64,000 nt of DNA from Lindgomyces ingoldianus (lineage: Eukaryota; Ascomycota; Dothideomycetes; Pleosporales; Lindgomycetaceae): assembly GCF_010093535.1 (NCBI RefSeq), contig NW_022985173.1:750855-814854 (forward strand), written 5' to 3'. Made by a program: the position numbers and the translations under genes. The notes beneath the pieces were generated by a model. The model was not told where the DNA came from. It made no database searches and saw nothing but the letters and a program-made list of their open reading frames with translations. Shown one piece after another: positions 36,132 to 46,121 of this stretch (within the stretch, counting starts at the first letter, position 1; each line of letters begins with the position of its first letter).

Positions 36132-36921
36132 GTTGGCAAAGGTATACTCGCAGTGAATAAAGTGTTGGATAAAGTCAGGAAGGGCGGGTGGCGAAGGATC
36201 GAGCGCGTCAGAGGACGTGTGATGGAAGGGGAAAAGAGGTCAAAGGAATGACGAAAGAATTACAAAAGACAGACGAAGAGGTGGAGGAAAGAGTGACTGT
36301 ACACAAGGTACGGAAAGATGTGAAGGTCGAAGTGAAGAGAGCAGGTGAGGCTTGCGAGAGATGAGCAGGAGAGCCCGGAGTCTTTCACCCTATCCTGTTT
36401 CGAAACGCCACCCATGCAGGAACACGCCAGGACCAGCCAACCACCGCCGTGAAGTTCCGTCAGGGGCGCCGCCTTATTTTTAGCTGTCCGGAACTATCTA
36501 ACATCACGTGCTAATGTCCGCCGAAATTCACGTGTTGAATGTCCCTGGAAACATGGCGCCAGAGAGGCTGCGAACATGATATCGGCGATTTGGTTCAGAA
36601 ATTGACCCCCTGTTGACGTTATACCCACCTCATCCAAGCAAGGGTGTTGGGACATACAGGCTGCCCTAATTATGTTCCACGTTCCGCCCATCAGATCCTG
36701 TGGTTTGTGGCTTCGGCGTTGGGAACACACTTAATAAACCATTCCCGCGAGTCGCTCCCTGCCCCGCAAAACTCTCTGCGTCTCATCTCATTGCGCAGCG
36801 GCACAGATTGAATATGCGCCTTTGCACCTAACCCATTCTTAGCTCGAATAGGTCTGCTTTTCTGCCTTCAGAAATGACAAGGCATCAACTCCTTGACTGT
36901 CATTGCAAGACCTAACCAGCA
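36132..36921. promoter_or_regulatory. 790-bp divergent promoter, GH17 and GH47 genes
   Basis: Intergenic space between two ATGs pointing away from each other. Two CACGTG cores, TCACGTG at about 36505-36511 and TTCACGTG near 36528-36535, lie about 400 bp from either gene. No gene or other motif is supported. Confidence 0.5.
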
Positions 36922-38721
36922 ATGGCTCGTATTCTTCGGACGCGGACCATCGCCTTTTGTGCTGTTCTCATTGTCCTCCTCTACCACTTCTTGCCCAGCG
37001 AGAATGCGCCCTCGTTGCTTCCTCAAGCCGACACAGTGTCGCGTGCAGGGACACAGATACTCGCGCAGTATATGAACAATGCAAATGCAATCCCCCACAT
37101 CGTCGCTACAAAAAGCTCCTTCCTGTGGAACACAGTTAAGTTCACGTATCCACCCGAACTCACGCCAAAGCTACCTCCTCCCGTATCGAATCGGCCGCGA
37201 ATACAGCACGACTTCGGACGCGAGTCGTATAGTGTGACAGCTGTGCAGGAAAGAAGGCGTGAGGAGGTCAAGAGAGTCTTCGAGAAGAGTTGGGCAAGCT
37301 ACAAGAAGCATGCTTGGATGAAGGATGCCCTGAAGCCGCTCTCTGGACAGTATGTGGACCAGTTCTCGGGCTGGGCTGCAACTCTGGTGGATTCGCTGGA
37401 CACATTGTGGATGATGGGCATGCGCAGGGATTTCTATGAGGCAGTCGCAGCTGTGGCGACAATCGACTTCGGAAAGAGCACCTCCGGGTCGGTCAACATG
37501 TTCGAGACATGTATTCGATATCTGGGTGGCCTTATAGCGGCTTACGATTTGAGCGGTCACGAGGCGTTGAAGGCCAAGGCAGTCGAGGTTGGAGATCTGC
37601 TGTATGCTGGCTTCAATACAGAGAACCGCATGCCGGTCGACTTCATCGCGTTTGAAGATGCTAAGGCCGGCGGTGGACTGTACGTGGAAGACACGGTCGT
37701 TTCTGCGTCACCTGGCACCATCACCCTGGAATTCAGCCGTCTTTCGCAAATCACGGGAGATTCGAAGTATTATGCTGCCGTCTCTCATGTCATGGACACG
37801 TTCTCTGAAAACCAAAACAAGACCAAGCTTCCGGGAATGTGGCCCATGCACGTCTCGATGCGAAGGAAGGACGTCGTTTCTGGCTATCAGTTCACCATTG
37901 GTGGAAATGCGGACTCAATGTACGAATATCTCCCGAAAGCTCATGCACTCCTCGGATCCGCGTCTCCCTCCTCTGCGAAGTACGCAATCATGTCCCGGAC
38001 TTTCATGGACACTTCTATGAACAACCTCTTCTTCCGCCCCATGGTTCCTGGCAATGAAGATATCCTCATCTCCGGCAACTGCGACGTAATCGATTATGAG
38101 GGTACGCCAACCCCACGCCTAGATCCCGAGAGCGAGCATCTCTCCTGCTTCATCGGTGGGCTTTTTGCGCTCGGGGGCCGTCTGTTCGAAAATGAAGCCT
38201 ATCTTCAGACTGGCGCGAAGCTTGCTCGTGGCTGCATATATGCCTACAAATCGTTTCCAACCGGGATTATGCCGGAGCGCTACAACATGATGCTTTGTCC
38301 CGACATAAAGAACTGTAAATGGGACGAAGAGCAATGGGTATCTGAGCGTGCAAAACGCAAGGAATGGGTAGAGCATCTACCTAAAGGCTTCACGACGGCG
38401 AAAGACCCTCGATATATCCTAAGGCCGGAAGCCATCGAAAGCGTCTTTGTCCTTTGGCGGATTACTGGACGAGACGAATTTAGAGAAGCTGCGTGGGACA
38501 TGTTTCAAGCCGTGGCCAACGCAACAGATACACCCTTTGCGAATGCAGCTGTCAGCGATGTGACCGTCGTTGGGAGCCAGCAGCAGGATTACATGGAGAG
38601 TTTCTGGATGGCTGAGACGTTAAAGTATTTTTATCTAGTGTTTGCAGATCCTGAACTAATTAGCTTGGATGAGTTTGTGTTAAATACTGAGGCGCATCCA
38701 TTCAGGTTACCTAAAGCATAG
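36922..38721 (+). CDS. class I alpha-1,2-mannosidase (GH47), ER/Golgi
   Basis: Trims alpha-1,2-mannose from N-glycans, or from ERAD substrates, in the secretory pathway. A single uninterrupted exon of 599 aa. The N-terminus (ARILRTRTIAFCAVLIVLLYHFLP) is a type II signal anchor. The catalytic domain starts near residue 110 (VKRVFEKSWASYKKHAW). It holds SGWAATLVDSLDTLWMMGM with the conserved DxLDTL, VNMFETCIRYLGGL, GMWPMHVS, GGNADSMYEYLPKAH, HLSCFIGGL, LRPEAIESVFVLWRITG, and DYMESFWMAETLKYFYLVF near residue 556. It ends with NTEAHPF, whose Thr binds Ca2+. These are the GH47 active-site blocks in order. Whether it is the ER MNS1, a Golgi or an HTM1-like member is not decided; the short C-terminus and the EALxS-rich family layout fit a Golgi/ER processing enzyme better than HTM1. 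Confidence 0.95.
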   Translation: MARILRTRTIAFCAVLIVLLYHFLPSENAPSLLPQADTVSRAGTQILAQYMNNANAIPHIVATKSSFLWNTVKFTYPPELTPKLPPPVSNRPRIQHDFGRESYSVTAVQERRREEVKRVFEKSWASYKKHAWMKDALKPLSGQYVDQFSGWAATLVDSLDTLWMMGMRRDFYEAVAAVATIDFGKSTSGSVNMFETCIRYLGGLIAAYDLSGHEALKAKAVEVGDLLYAGFNTENRMPVDFIAFEDAKAGGGLYVEDTVVSASPGTITLEFSRLSQITGDSKYYAAVSHVMDTFSENQNKTKLPGMWPMHVSMRRKDVVSGYQFTIGGNADSMYEYLPKAHALLGSASPSSAKYAIMSRTFMDTSMNNLFFRPMVPGNEDILISGNCDVIDYEGTPTPRLDPESEHLSCFIGGLFALGGRLFENEAYLQTGAKLARGCIYAYKSFPTGIMPERYNMMLCPDIKNCKWDEEQWVSERAKRKEWVEHLPKGFTTAKDPRYILRPEAIESVFVLWRITGRDEFREAAWDMFQAVANATDTPFANAAVSDVTVVGSQQQDYMESFWMAETLKYFYLVFADPELISLDEFVLNTEAHPFRLPKA

Positions 38722-38774
38722 GTGGACTTTGGGGGTGAAGGGATCGTACGGCATATTCGCACCTATTGTAGTAC

Positions 38775-38840
38775 AATGGCAGAACAGGTTTAATTAGGTT
38801 GGCCTCTTGCTGGAACCAGAGAGAACATCGCAAGATCTAA
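38775..38840 (+). repeat. dispersed decayed repeat, member 2
   Basis: Core CCTCTTGCTGGAACCAGAG followed by AACATCGCAAGAT, matching the other members in the same order. Confidence 0.45.
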
Positions 38841-38944
38841 ACTTCTGTTCTCAAATTCCCCTGCCACGGCGTGCCATAGGGTTATGTATTTGCAGTTATC
38901 TTGATTTAGAATGCAACCCTTATCTTTATTATTTTATCACCAAA

Positions 38945-39014
38945 CGTGGAATATGACTAGGGTAGGGTCTATCCCTCAAACCTCTTGCTAGAATAAGGAG
39001 AATGTCAATAAGAT
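38945..39014 (+). repeat. dispersed decayed repeat, member 3
   Basis: CGTGGAATATGACTAGGGT...CCTCTTGCTAGAATAAGGAGAATGTCAATAAGAT aligns along its length with 43380-43448. The differences are largely transitions. Confidence 0.6.
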
Positions 39015-39910
39015 GCAAATCTCTATACTCAACGACGCCACTGTAGAAAAAGCGGTTGCTATATAAACACGGTGAGACGAGTGATACGAACAGCCTTCAA
39101 GGTTCGCGTTGGAGGGCCCGAACCATTCCGGAACATGAACACCGTAAACACTGGGCACCCACCCAAACTAGTCTTGTTGAGTCCATCCTCGCAGGCTTCT
39201 TTGTACGCTACATACATAGCTTAATTCTTGAGGAAAGAGTGTCGAGTGTAGAGTCTGCAACGTTGAGTAAATCCAGAGGGTTCCGGGTCAGGACGTACAA
39301 ATATGGATTTTTGAGTGGAAGTAGTACAATTCGATGCTCAAGATGAGGTGTCGGGGCAAGGACAAATAGGAACAAGCATCTTAAACATTCACCCATGACT
39401 AACCGGCTGTTGACTCAATTAGAAGACAGCCAGTCATACAGCACCAAGTCACGCATCAGGAAAGAATTAGGTTCACGGACCATGCGAAGAGTCACGATGC
39501 AAGGCTGCAGTCATCAAATTTTCAGAAACAAACGGTATATAAGCTAAAATCGACCCTGTGATGGAGACTTCAGATAGAAGAAACCCCATTCCCTCTTCAC
39601 GAAAACAATACTCAGCTAAAGGACAGTGATAAGCATCCACAAATCCTGACTCGGGAGCCATGGATCTAGATTGCTAATAGCCGTTACCAGGAGGAGTCGA
39701 TCAACCGAAGGGAGACTGCGCTCCGGCCGGAAAAGACAAACGGTAAATCAAAGCAGCAGGAGATCCCATCACCAACGACCGAAACCGAAGGAGAAATGAG
39801 ATACAACCTGAAAAACACAAAAAGAAATACTTCTGCCAAAAGGCAAAGGTGAAGACGATGCTTCACCAGCTCCTCAGAACCTCCAACCGATTCGAAAGAG
39901 ACTGAGACAT

Positions 39911-40693
39911 TCATGAGGCATTGTAACCCTGAGCGAGAGCAATGCTTTTCCACTTCTCGACTTCCGCCTCGAGTTCCGCGTTCCGCTTTTCCAGAGTCGT
40001 TACATGGTCGAACTTTCTCTGCCGAGAGTCACGAGCAGCAAGAGTATTACGAGCTCGTTTCAGAGCCACCTTGTCATTGGGATCAACGGCAATTGGTGGG
40101 AGAGGGCCTTTTCGACGACGAGGCTTGGAAATAGATGCGTTTGTGGCGGGAGAACCATTGATGGACGATTTCCTCCGATGAGAACTATCCAAGACAACAG
40201 GAGAGTTCGTGCTAGACGAGCTAGATCTTGCCATCGAGTTGCTGCTCACAGTTCGCTCTAGTGCAGGAGCGAGAGGAGCAGTAGGTTTCATGTCATTGGC
40301 GTCTTCTGGGAACAAAGAGAACCAGTTGTCGCTTGACATCAAACCATCACCTTGGAAGATAGGGGATGTATCATAGCTGTCCGTAAGGAATGGAGATTCG
40401 CCGATATCAGGAGAAGTCAAGTCGGTGAACGCTGTCGATGGGGGTGCAGATCCTAGAGGGTCTTGGAACAAGTCCTTAGGAGATATCGTCCGCGTAGACC
40501 CAGAAGTAATCGAGGGGTCGTTGATAGTTGTGAACGCGGATGTGTTGAGATCGCTCCAAGACATCTCGTTACCAAAGGCGGGCCCAAGGCCAGCGCCCAT
40601 GTTGGAGTCAAACGAGTTGTTGCTGTTCAGATCTACGAAGCGTGTGAGACTTGGCTGTGGGCGAGAGCGACAGGAAGGAGCATTACCTGCCAT
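39911..40693 (-). CDS. bZIP transcription factor CPC1/CpcA (GCN4-type), cross-pathway control
   Basis: Master activator of amino-acid biosynthesis under starvation; nuclear, binds TGASTCA as a dimer. Predicted 242 aa, two minus-strand exons, 40693-40687 (ATGGCAG) and 40632-39911, joined over a 54-nt GT-AG intron to give MADLNSNNSFDS. The activation region is acidic and Ser/Thr/Pro-rich (TDLTSPDIGESPF, DNWFSLFPEDAND). The basic region is DKVALKRARNTLAARDSRQRKFDH, with the N-A-A-R-S/D-R pattern of GCN4. A short zipper (VTTLEKRNAELEAEVEKWKSIAL) runs to the C-terminus. Size fits CpcA (about 250 aa). The frame is open upstream of this ATG for about 500 nt but has no in-frame ATG, which is why this start was chosen. 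Two upstream ORFs and two TGASTCA sites precede it (separate entries). Confidence 0.85.
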   Translation of the reverse strand: MAGNAPSCRSRPQPSLTRFVDLNSNNSFDSNMGAGLGPAFGNEMSWSDLNTSAFTTINDPSITSGSTRTISPKDLFQDPLGSAPPSTAFTDLTSPDIGESPFLTDSYDTSPIFQGDGLMSSDNWFSLFPEDANDMKPTAPLAPALERTVSSNSMARSSSSSTNSPVVLDSSHRRKSSINGSPATNASISKPRRRKGPLPPIAVDPNDKVALKRARNTLAARDSRQRKFDHVTTLEKRNAELEAEVEKWKSIALAQGYNAS

Positions 40694-40835
40694 ATTGACG
40701 TGCGTATTGTGTTGTGGAATGTTGCTTGCGCTAGAACTAGGGAACAAAGGGACCGGTGGGCGTTGTAACTGAGGCTGTTGTTGAAATCCTGTTGTAGATG
40801 ATGGTGCACTATTTGCGTAGAAGTGCTGGCCGGTG

Positions 40836-41000
40836 TTAAACGTATGCCCAGATTGAGGAGCGCTCGGTTGACGCTGAGGACGTTGCGGGGCCGAGGCGGG
40901 TTGGTCGTAGAGCACGAAGTCCGTCTGGGGTGGGACGAAGTCGGATTGGGACGGTTGCAGTGGTTGCCGCGAGGCTTGGGGAGCTGGTGAAGGGAGCCAT
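40836..41000 (-). promoter_or_regulatory. upstream ORF 2 (54 codons) in the CPC1 leader
   Basis: On the minus strand it reads ATG GCT CCC TTC and continues for 54 codons to TAA, in a different frame from the main ORF. It ends 142 nt before the CPC1 ATG. In Neurospora cpc-1 and Aspergillus cpcA a short uORF followed by a longer one governs translation by delayed reinitiation. The arrangement here matches that plan. Confidence 0.7.
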
Positions 41001-41203
41001 GTTGACTGTTGAGAAGCCGTGGTGAACGACGTAAAGTCGAACGTGGGAATGATTGTTGCGAACGAACTAAAGCTGCGCGAGGCTGGGCTGTAGTTCAGAG
41101 GTTCCGTAATGGAAGACTCTGAGGGTTGAGTGGAGAGATGGGTGGAGGTAGCGTGGGAAGCTATAGTGTCGGCGTGAAGTCGACAGATGAGGCGCGAAGA
41201 AGA

Positions 41204-41218
41204 CTAGAAGGCAGCCAT
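41204..41218 (-). promoter_or_regulatory. upstream ORF 1 (MAAF-stop) in the CPC1 leader
   Basis: A minimal ATG GCT GCC TTC TAG reading frame about 200 nt upstream of uORF2. It resembles the very short positive-acting uORF1 of GCN4-type mRNAs. Its stop codon is also what closes the frame upstream of the main ORF. Confidence 0.65.
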
Positions 41219-41359
41219 ATTAGTGGATGTCCTATGTGTGCTTTGGTGTGGTGTGGTAAGAGAGGTGATGGAAGGAAGGAAAGAAAAAAAGCTGCCTGAC
41301 GAGGGAACATGGGCTATTTGAGTGTGCGCAGGCGCCGTCCTTGGCGCTTTCCTCAACTA

Positions 41360-41366
41360 TGAGTCA
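41360..41366. promoter_or_regulatory. TGAGTCA, CPC1/GCN4-type binding site
   Basis: A perfect TGASTCA heptamer about 140 bp upstream of uORF1. Autoregulation through such a site is known for cpcA; it is inferred here. Confidence 0.6.
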
Positions 41367-41946
41367 CGCAGTAAGTCGCAACCCGCAAAGCCGTGCTGAC
41401 GTTCCACTTGAGGGAAAGCGCGACCGCAACCTCAGCCAACCGACCAATGAACTCCTTGATGTGCTCCACCGCTGCGCCCGCACCCATCGTGCGACAGCAC
41501 CGAATTCCAGCGAGATGCAGTCGTGAAAACCGCCACACCAGTTGCAGAGCGAAGAGACTGCGATCCTGTTCCAAAGTTGATTGTTCAGCGCATTTTCGCG
41601 ACCCTGTCTCTGCAGACGACGTTCGGAGGATCACTGAAAACTGTCGGCAGGGAGGCGCAATTCTGTCGCAATCGCTGCTAGATTCGTTTCGCTCAGCTCG
41701 CCCGCCTGCGCGCCCTGCAATTGATTACGAGGGCTTAACACCGGCCCGGAATGCCTCAAGGGCTGTGCAACGCAACAGCGCCCTTTTCAACTCCGTGCCT
41801 ACAGCTATCAAAATCAGGCATCGAAAGTGAGTGTGGCAGTGTCCCAAACCGTTACCTCTGATCGTGGGGAGAAGCGGTGAAGGGACTTTGAAACGGAATC
41901 CCGCATGCATTTCAACCTTCCCCACGACGTCGATTGGTGCTGGGAA

Positions 41947-41953
41947 TGACTCA
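41947..41953. promoter_or_regulatory. TGACTCA, second CPC1/GCN4-type site
   Basis: A perfect TGACTCA about 730 bp upstream of uORF1. It may contribute to autoregulation or be fortuitous. Confidence 0.4.
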
Positions 41954-43379
41954 CCCGGAGAGAGAAACATAAATTATTCGGCCGCCTCCGCTCCGCTCCC
42001 TCATTCTGAAGCATCTCAGCCGCAATTCCTGTTGCGGAGACATTGCTTCCGGTGGGGGAATGCTAGCGAAATCATGAATCTTGGCACCTACTCTGCCACC
42101 TTTCGTGGATGAGAAAAAGGAATTATGTAGTCGCTCTCCAGGGGCTCTCCAGGGGCTCCCTTTCACTATCACTTTCACTTCCATTCTGCCCGAGGTGACT
42201 GTTATTGTGTGCCTTCACATGTGCTATCACCGCAAGGCTATCATCTCACGAGCCACGGCCGCGGATTGCATCCCCCACACCCCGAGCATTGGATACCCAG
42301 ATTCGTCTGGGATCTCGCATGTGATGCTATGCAACCGGTATGGCCTCCTTCACTACGTGCTTACGGCCGGCTTGATGCATCGAACTCTTCGATGCACCGA
42401 AGGTTTGAGCCGGCTTCCAGCAGATATTCTTCGACCTCCTCGGTCCCTTTCCTGAATAACTGGTCTGTTTGTTTCGAAATCCTCCAGCAAATCTATTCTC
42501 TCAGTTGTAGGAAGCACATTGCGAGCCTTGATACCTTGATGCCTTGATCATGAACCGAGAAGGCCCCGGTTCATGCGATTGGCTGGTGTTGAGGCACCTA
42601 ATATTCCTTTTTTGAAACTCATCTTCTTGTCGACCCCGCTTTGAAATCCCCGCAGATCCCTCGAAACATCACCATGGATATACCATTGATATCTGAACCA
42701 CCATCGATTGGCCTGTTTATACCAATCTCAAGAAAATCCTGTTCTCCCAGCTGATCTCCTCCAGTTCCGCAAGCATCGGATATCGGACTTACTCCGCATG
42801 TTCCGCATGCCTGGGTCCATGCGCTGAACTCCGTCACGACCGACTTACGACCCATTTGTTCACGTATTCACACCGAGTGCTTAGGCGACGCTAGTATTCA
42901 TTTTGTGATGCCTCACGGCTTTCCTAAAATGGCAGTTTTAGTTTAACAGTCATGGCATTCAGAGTGCTTATTTCCTGTGGATGCATGAGCGGATGTGACC
43001 GATCCCGGAGCGACAGACAGAGGAATGAGTGGATGGTGCTGCTCGGGCCAAGGCAATTATCGCGCACGCTTGAGGGGAACTAGGTATGGACTCGTCTCGA
43101 GGCCGTTTGAGAGGTAGAGTTCTTGGGATCTATAGTCCGATAGCGGGGTTCTGAGGTCGTAGTGAGAACTCAGGCAGGTACGCTTTACTCACAAAGATTA
43201 TAATGATAACATGCGGTTTTTGATGCTTCGCTTTCCAACCTGCTGGTGTGGAAAGTCATTTTATATACGCAGAGATGCGTTGTAAGTAATAACCCAAAGT
43301 CAGAAGCCCTGGGGTCCGATATCGCAAATGCAAGACATAGGGGTATTATGTCAAGCTTCTACAGCATGTTGCCACATTA

Positions 43380-43448
43380 CGTGGAACATAACTGGGGTGG
43401 ACTATCTGTTAAATCTCTTGCCTGAATTATGGAGAATGTTAACAAGAT
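43380..43448 (+). repeat. dispersed decayed repeat, member 4
   Basis: CGTGGAACATAACTGGGGT...AATCTCTTGCCTGAATTATGGAGAATGTTAACAAGAT, the closest partner of 38945-39014. Confidence 0.6.
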
Positions 43449-44080
43449 ACTAATAGTTATCTGTTATAATGCAGGATAAAATCTCTGCGCTAGGAATGTA
43501 GTCAGTATAGAACTAGTGCAAGCATATTTTGGAAACCTCCATATATTTTGCTCAGACAAGTGAAAGATCCTTCCTCTATAGGGGATCTATGTAGACCCAT
43601 AGTCTTTAGATCCCGAATCAGATAAAAAGAGACACTTGCAAAATTTATTGATGAAAAAGGACAGTCTGGACAGGAGACTGTCTTACTACGCACGGTTGGT
43701 CACCCTGTGAGACTCACTACACTTGTTTGGGCTTTCTTTTAGCTTTCTTTGGGGTAAAGAGACGGATCAGTTGAAAACCGATGTGTCTCTGATATACTCT
43801 AGGGGCATTTTTGCACATATTAGCATTCAATATCGTGAAATGCCGCTGTGTTTAGTGAAGTAGTCAAGTTAAAATCGTGAACAGCGAGGCACGTGCACTG
43901 GAGTCATCGGCTAATGTTGATCCCGGTGTCTCTTCGGTGCTTACATATAATCAGCCCTACGAAACATCCATCCAACTCAGATTACCGACAGCACCCAACG
44001 CTCATCTAATCCTCCATTCTCCTATATACATTTGTTTCCTGAGATCTAAGGACTACAAACGCGTCTTAGCAAAACCTCCT

Positions 44081-45321
44081 ATGGCAGAAATCCCGATCGA
44101 GAAACTCCATGCTGCCTGTGATGAGTGCCGTGAGTTAGGCAACCCTTATCGGAGGTATTCATGTGACTCAGTCGTTATTCAGGAACAAGAAAGCTGAAAT
44201 GCTCGGGCGAGACCCCGCAGTGCAGTCGCTGCGAACGAGAAGGCATACGGTGCATCTATTCACCCCAGAAGCAGATGGGACGACCTAGGAAGAGGAGACG
44301 TGACGAAATAGACCAACCAACTACGCAAACCTCCACTGCTGCTAGCGATTCCAGCTCTAGCAGCTTCCCAAGACCTACCCTCACTGACTTTGGATTGATT
44401 CCTTCACCGGAATTGGCAGAGTTTTCCGGATTCTCGGATTTCCAAGCGATTAATGGTCTTGTAGATTCACTCGGGCCAATTCCACATGATGATTTCGCTC
44501 TTGCACATCCTTACACACGAGGACATACTCCCGATCTCAAGTAAGCTTCTAGCCAGATATGTCCTTGATATGTTTGACGTTCGTGCAGTTTTGACATCGA
44601 TCCGATCATAGATCCTTCCCTATGGGATGCCCAGCCAATTGGGTCGAAACCAAATAATTCGATCCCCCTGGTACCAGATCAACAGCCGGAAGGACCATGT
44701 ACATGTCTTTCGATCATGTACCTTACTTTGTCTGACCTCCAAGCTATGACCTCGTTCTCGTTCCCAGCTGTGATTCCAAAGCTTCGGCACGCTATGCGCG
44801 CCGTCTCTGTAATCGTTCACTGTGAGAAGTGTCCCAAGGAGCCATTTTCAGCCATCCAGAATGTCTTGACGATCTCCTCGCTCTTAAGTGCCCTCGCAGA
44901 ACGATTCCACAAGGTTCTTCACGAAATTGATCAGGAATGCAAGAGACTAGAACAAAGCGGCGAGAAGAAACAGTTCCGTGTAGGCGATAATAACCCTGCC
45001 CACCAGCATCTTCATACCGGTACACTAGACTGCCCAATGGGCTTCGACATCGAACTAGAAGCTAAAGAATGGAAACAGCTTACCAAGAAAGCATTGAAGA
45101 CAGAGGTCCTTGGAGGTGGCAGTAATCCTATCCCTCTTAGCTCGCTTATTGATCAGATGGAGGAGAGACAGAGGGGATGGCATACTAATCGCCCAAACCA
45201 CGAAGAAAGAGCTCGGATATTTGGTGCCCAGAATATGTGCTCTAGTAAAGGTGACGATGCAACATGTTTGAGGATGATTACTCAAGTACGGACCATGGTC
45301 AACCATATGGCCTGGGAGTGA
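44081..45321 (+). CDS. Zn2Cys6 transcription factor (AflR-like layout)
   Basis: Nuclear zinc-cluster regulator, predicted 379 aa; exons 44081-44129, 44183-44540 and 44589-45321. The first intron interrupts the cluster itself: CDECR is completed to CDECRTRKLKCSG by the acceptor at 44182. CSRCEREGIRC completes the six-cysteine motif (residues about 13-42). A basic linker (KQMGRPRKRRRDE) follows, likely a nuclear signal or AT-hook, then a Ser-rich spacer. The C-terminal half (CTCLSIMYLTLSDLQAM ... IQNVLTISSLLSALAERFHKVLHEID ... GFDIELEAKEWKQLTKKALKTEVLG) resembles the helical domain of secondary-metabolism regulators related to AflR and similar short C6 proteins. No biosynthetic cluster is visible within the window, so its target is unknown. 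Confidence 0.88.
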
Positions 45322-46121
45322 ATGTGTTGTGCTTAGTTCTCTTTTGTTTTCGTAGGGCTTTGTTTGCAATATCCTTGAACATTGGCGGGCTAGAATGGGA
45401 AAGCACAAGGCGTCGGATATCCGCCCTTCATTTTTATAATACTCCTCAAAAAGTCCGCAAGAGTTTTCGGAATCTCGCGATTAATGGCGTTGCTAGTTAA
45501 CTGTTTATCTTACAGTACCTGATGTGACCATAGACTTTGCACTGATTGAAGCTCCCTACATTTTCTCAAGGTCCTCTGTGGTCCTTATAGTAGGTCTTCT
45601 TCTAGACATGCAAGACGGACTCTTTATATGTTATGCTAACATCAGACAGCCCCCGTATCTTCTGCTATTGCTTGTTTGGAATTGGTGATGCTCATAGCCT
45701 TGAAGGGCAAAGACCGATGCTTACACTGAAGAGCAGATATGTTAATAAACGACCTCCAATCCAACGAGGAGCATGAGAAAAAGCTAGCAATCCACCGATC
45801 AGTGTCTTATATTTAAGCATCATCTTTAATTTGAGGGGACACCTGAGGTATTTGTACTGGATACCAAAGGTTGCAACTTTGTCTGATTCCTCGATTCTAG
45901 AAATGTAATGGAAAATGACATAGAGCAGGTGCTTATTGAACACCTCACGCCTGTCATACAGCATCTTTTGCTTGACCCTTCCCCCTCTACCTATTAAAAG
46001 GCCACATCTGATACCTGGTTAAGATCCAAGGATACAAGAACCGACACGCTCCGAATGCGACGATACAACATACTAGGATGCACCTCGGAGTCGGTAGGCA
46101 CGAAAATCTTCCGTGGCCGTC
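45322..46121. other. intergenic region between convergent genes
   Basis: 3' flanks of the Zn2Cys6 gene and the CIA30-domain gene. A possible downstream exon of the latter lies just left of 46122. No independent gene supported. Confidence 0.45.

Larger units (their letters stand above)
38722..39910. other. repeat-containing intergenic region
   Basis: Between the GH47 and bZIP genes. It contains two members of the decayed dispersed repeat (38775-38840 and 38945-39014) and a TGACTCA heptamer at 39411-39417, on the 3' side of the bZIP gene. No gene supported. Confidence 0.5.
41219..44080. other. 2.9-kb intergenic region, divergent bZIP and Zn2Cys6 genes
   Basis: Contains the CPC1 promoter, an 11-bp duplication (GGGGCTCTCCA) near 42137-42160, and a dispersed repeat at 43380-43448. 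Frames of about 100-145 codons occur on both strands, but none carries a recognisable domain or a matching exon partner. The right end is the promoter of the Zn2Cys6 gene. Confidence 0.5.

Noticed and set aside
40687..41203. N-terminal extension of CPC1 through the long open upstream frame
   Set aside because: No in-frame ATG exists between the upstream stop and 40693, and the spliced MADLNS start gives a protein of the usual CpcA size.
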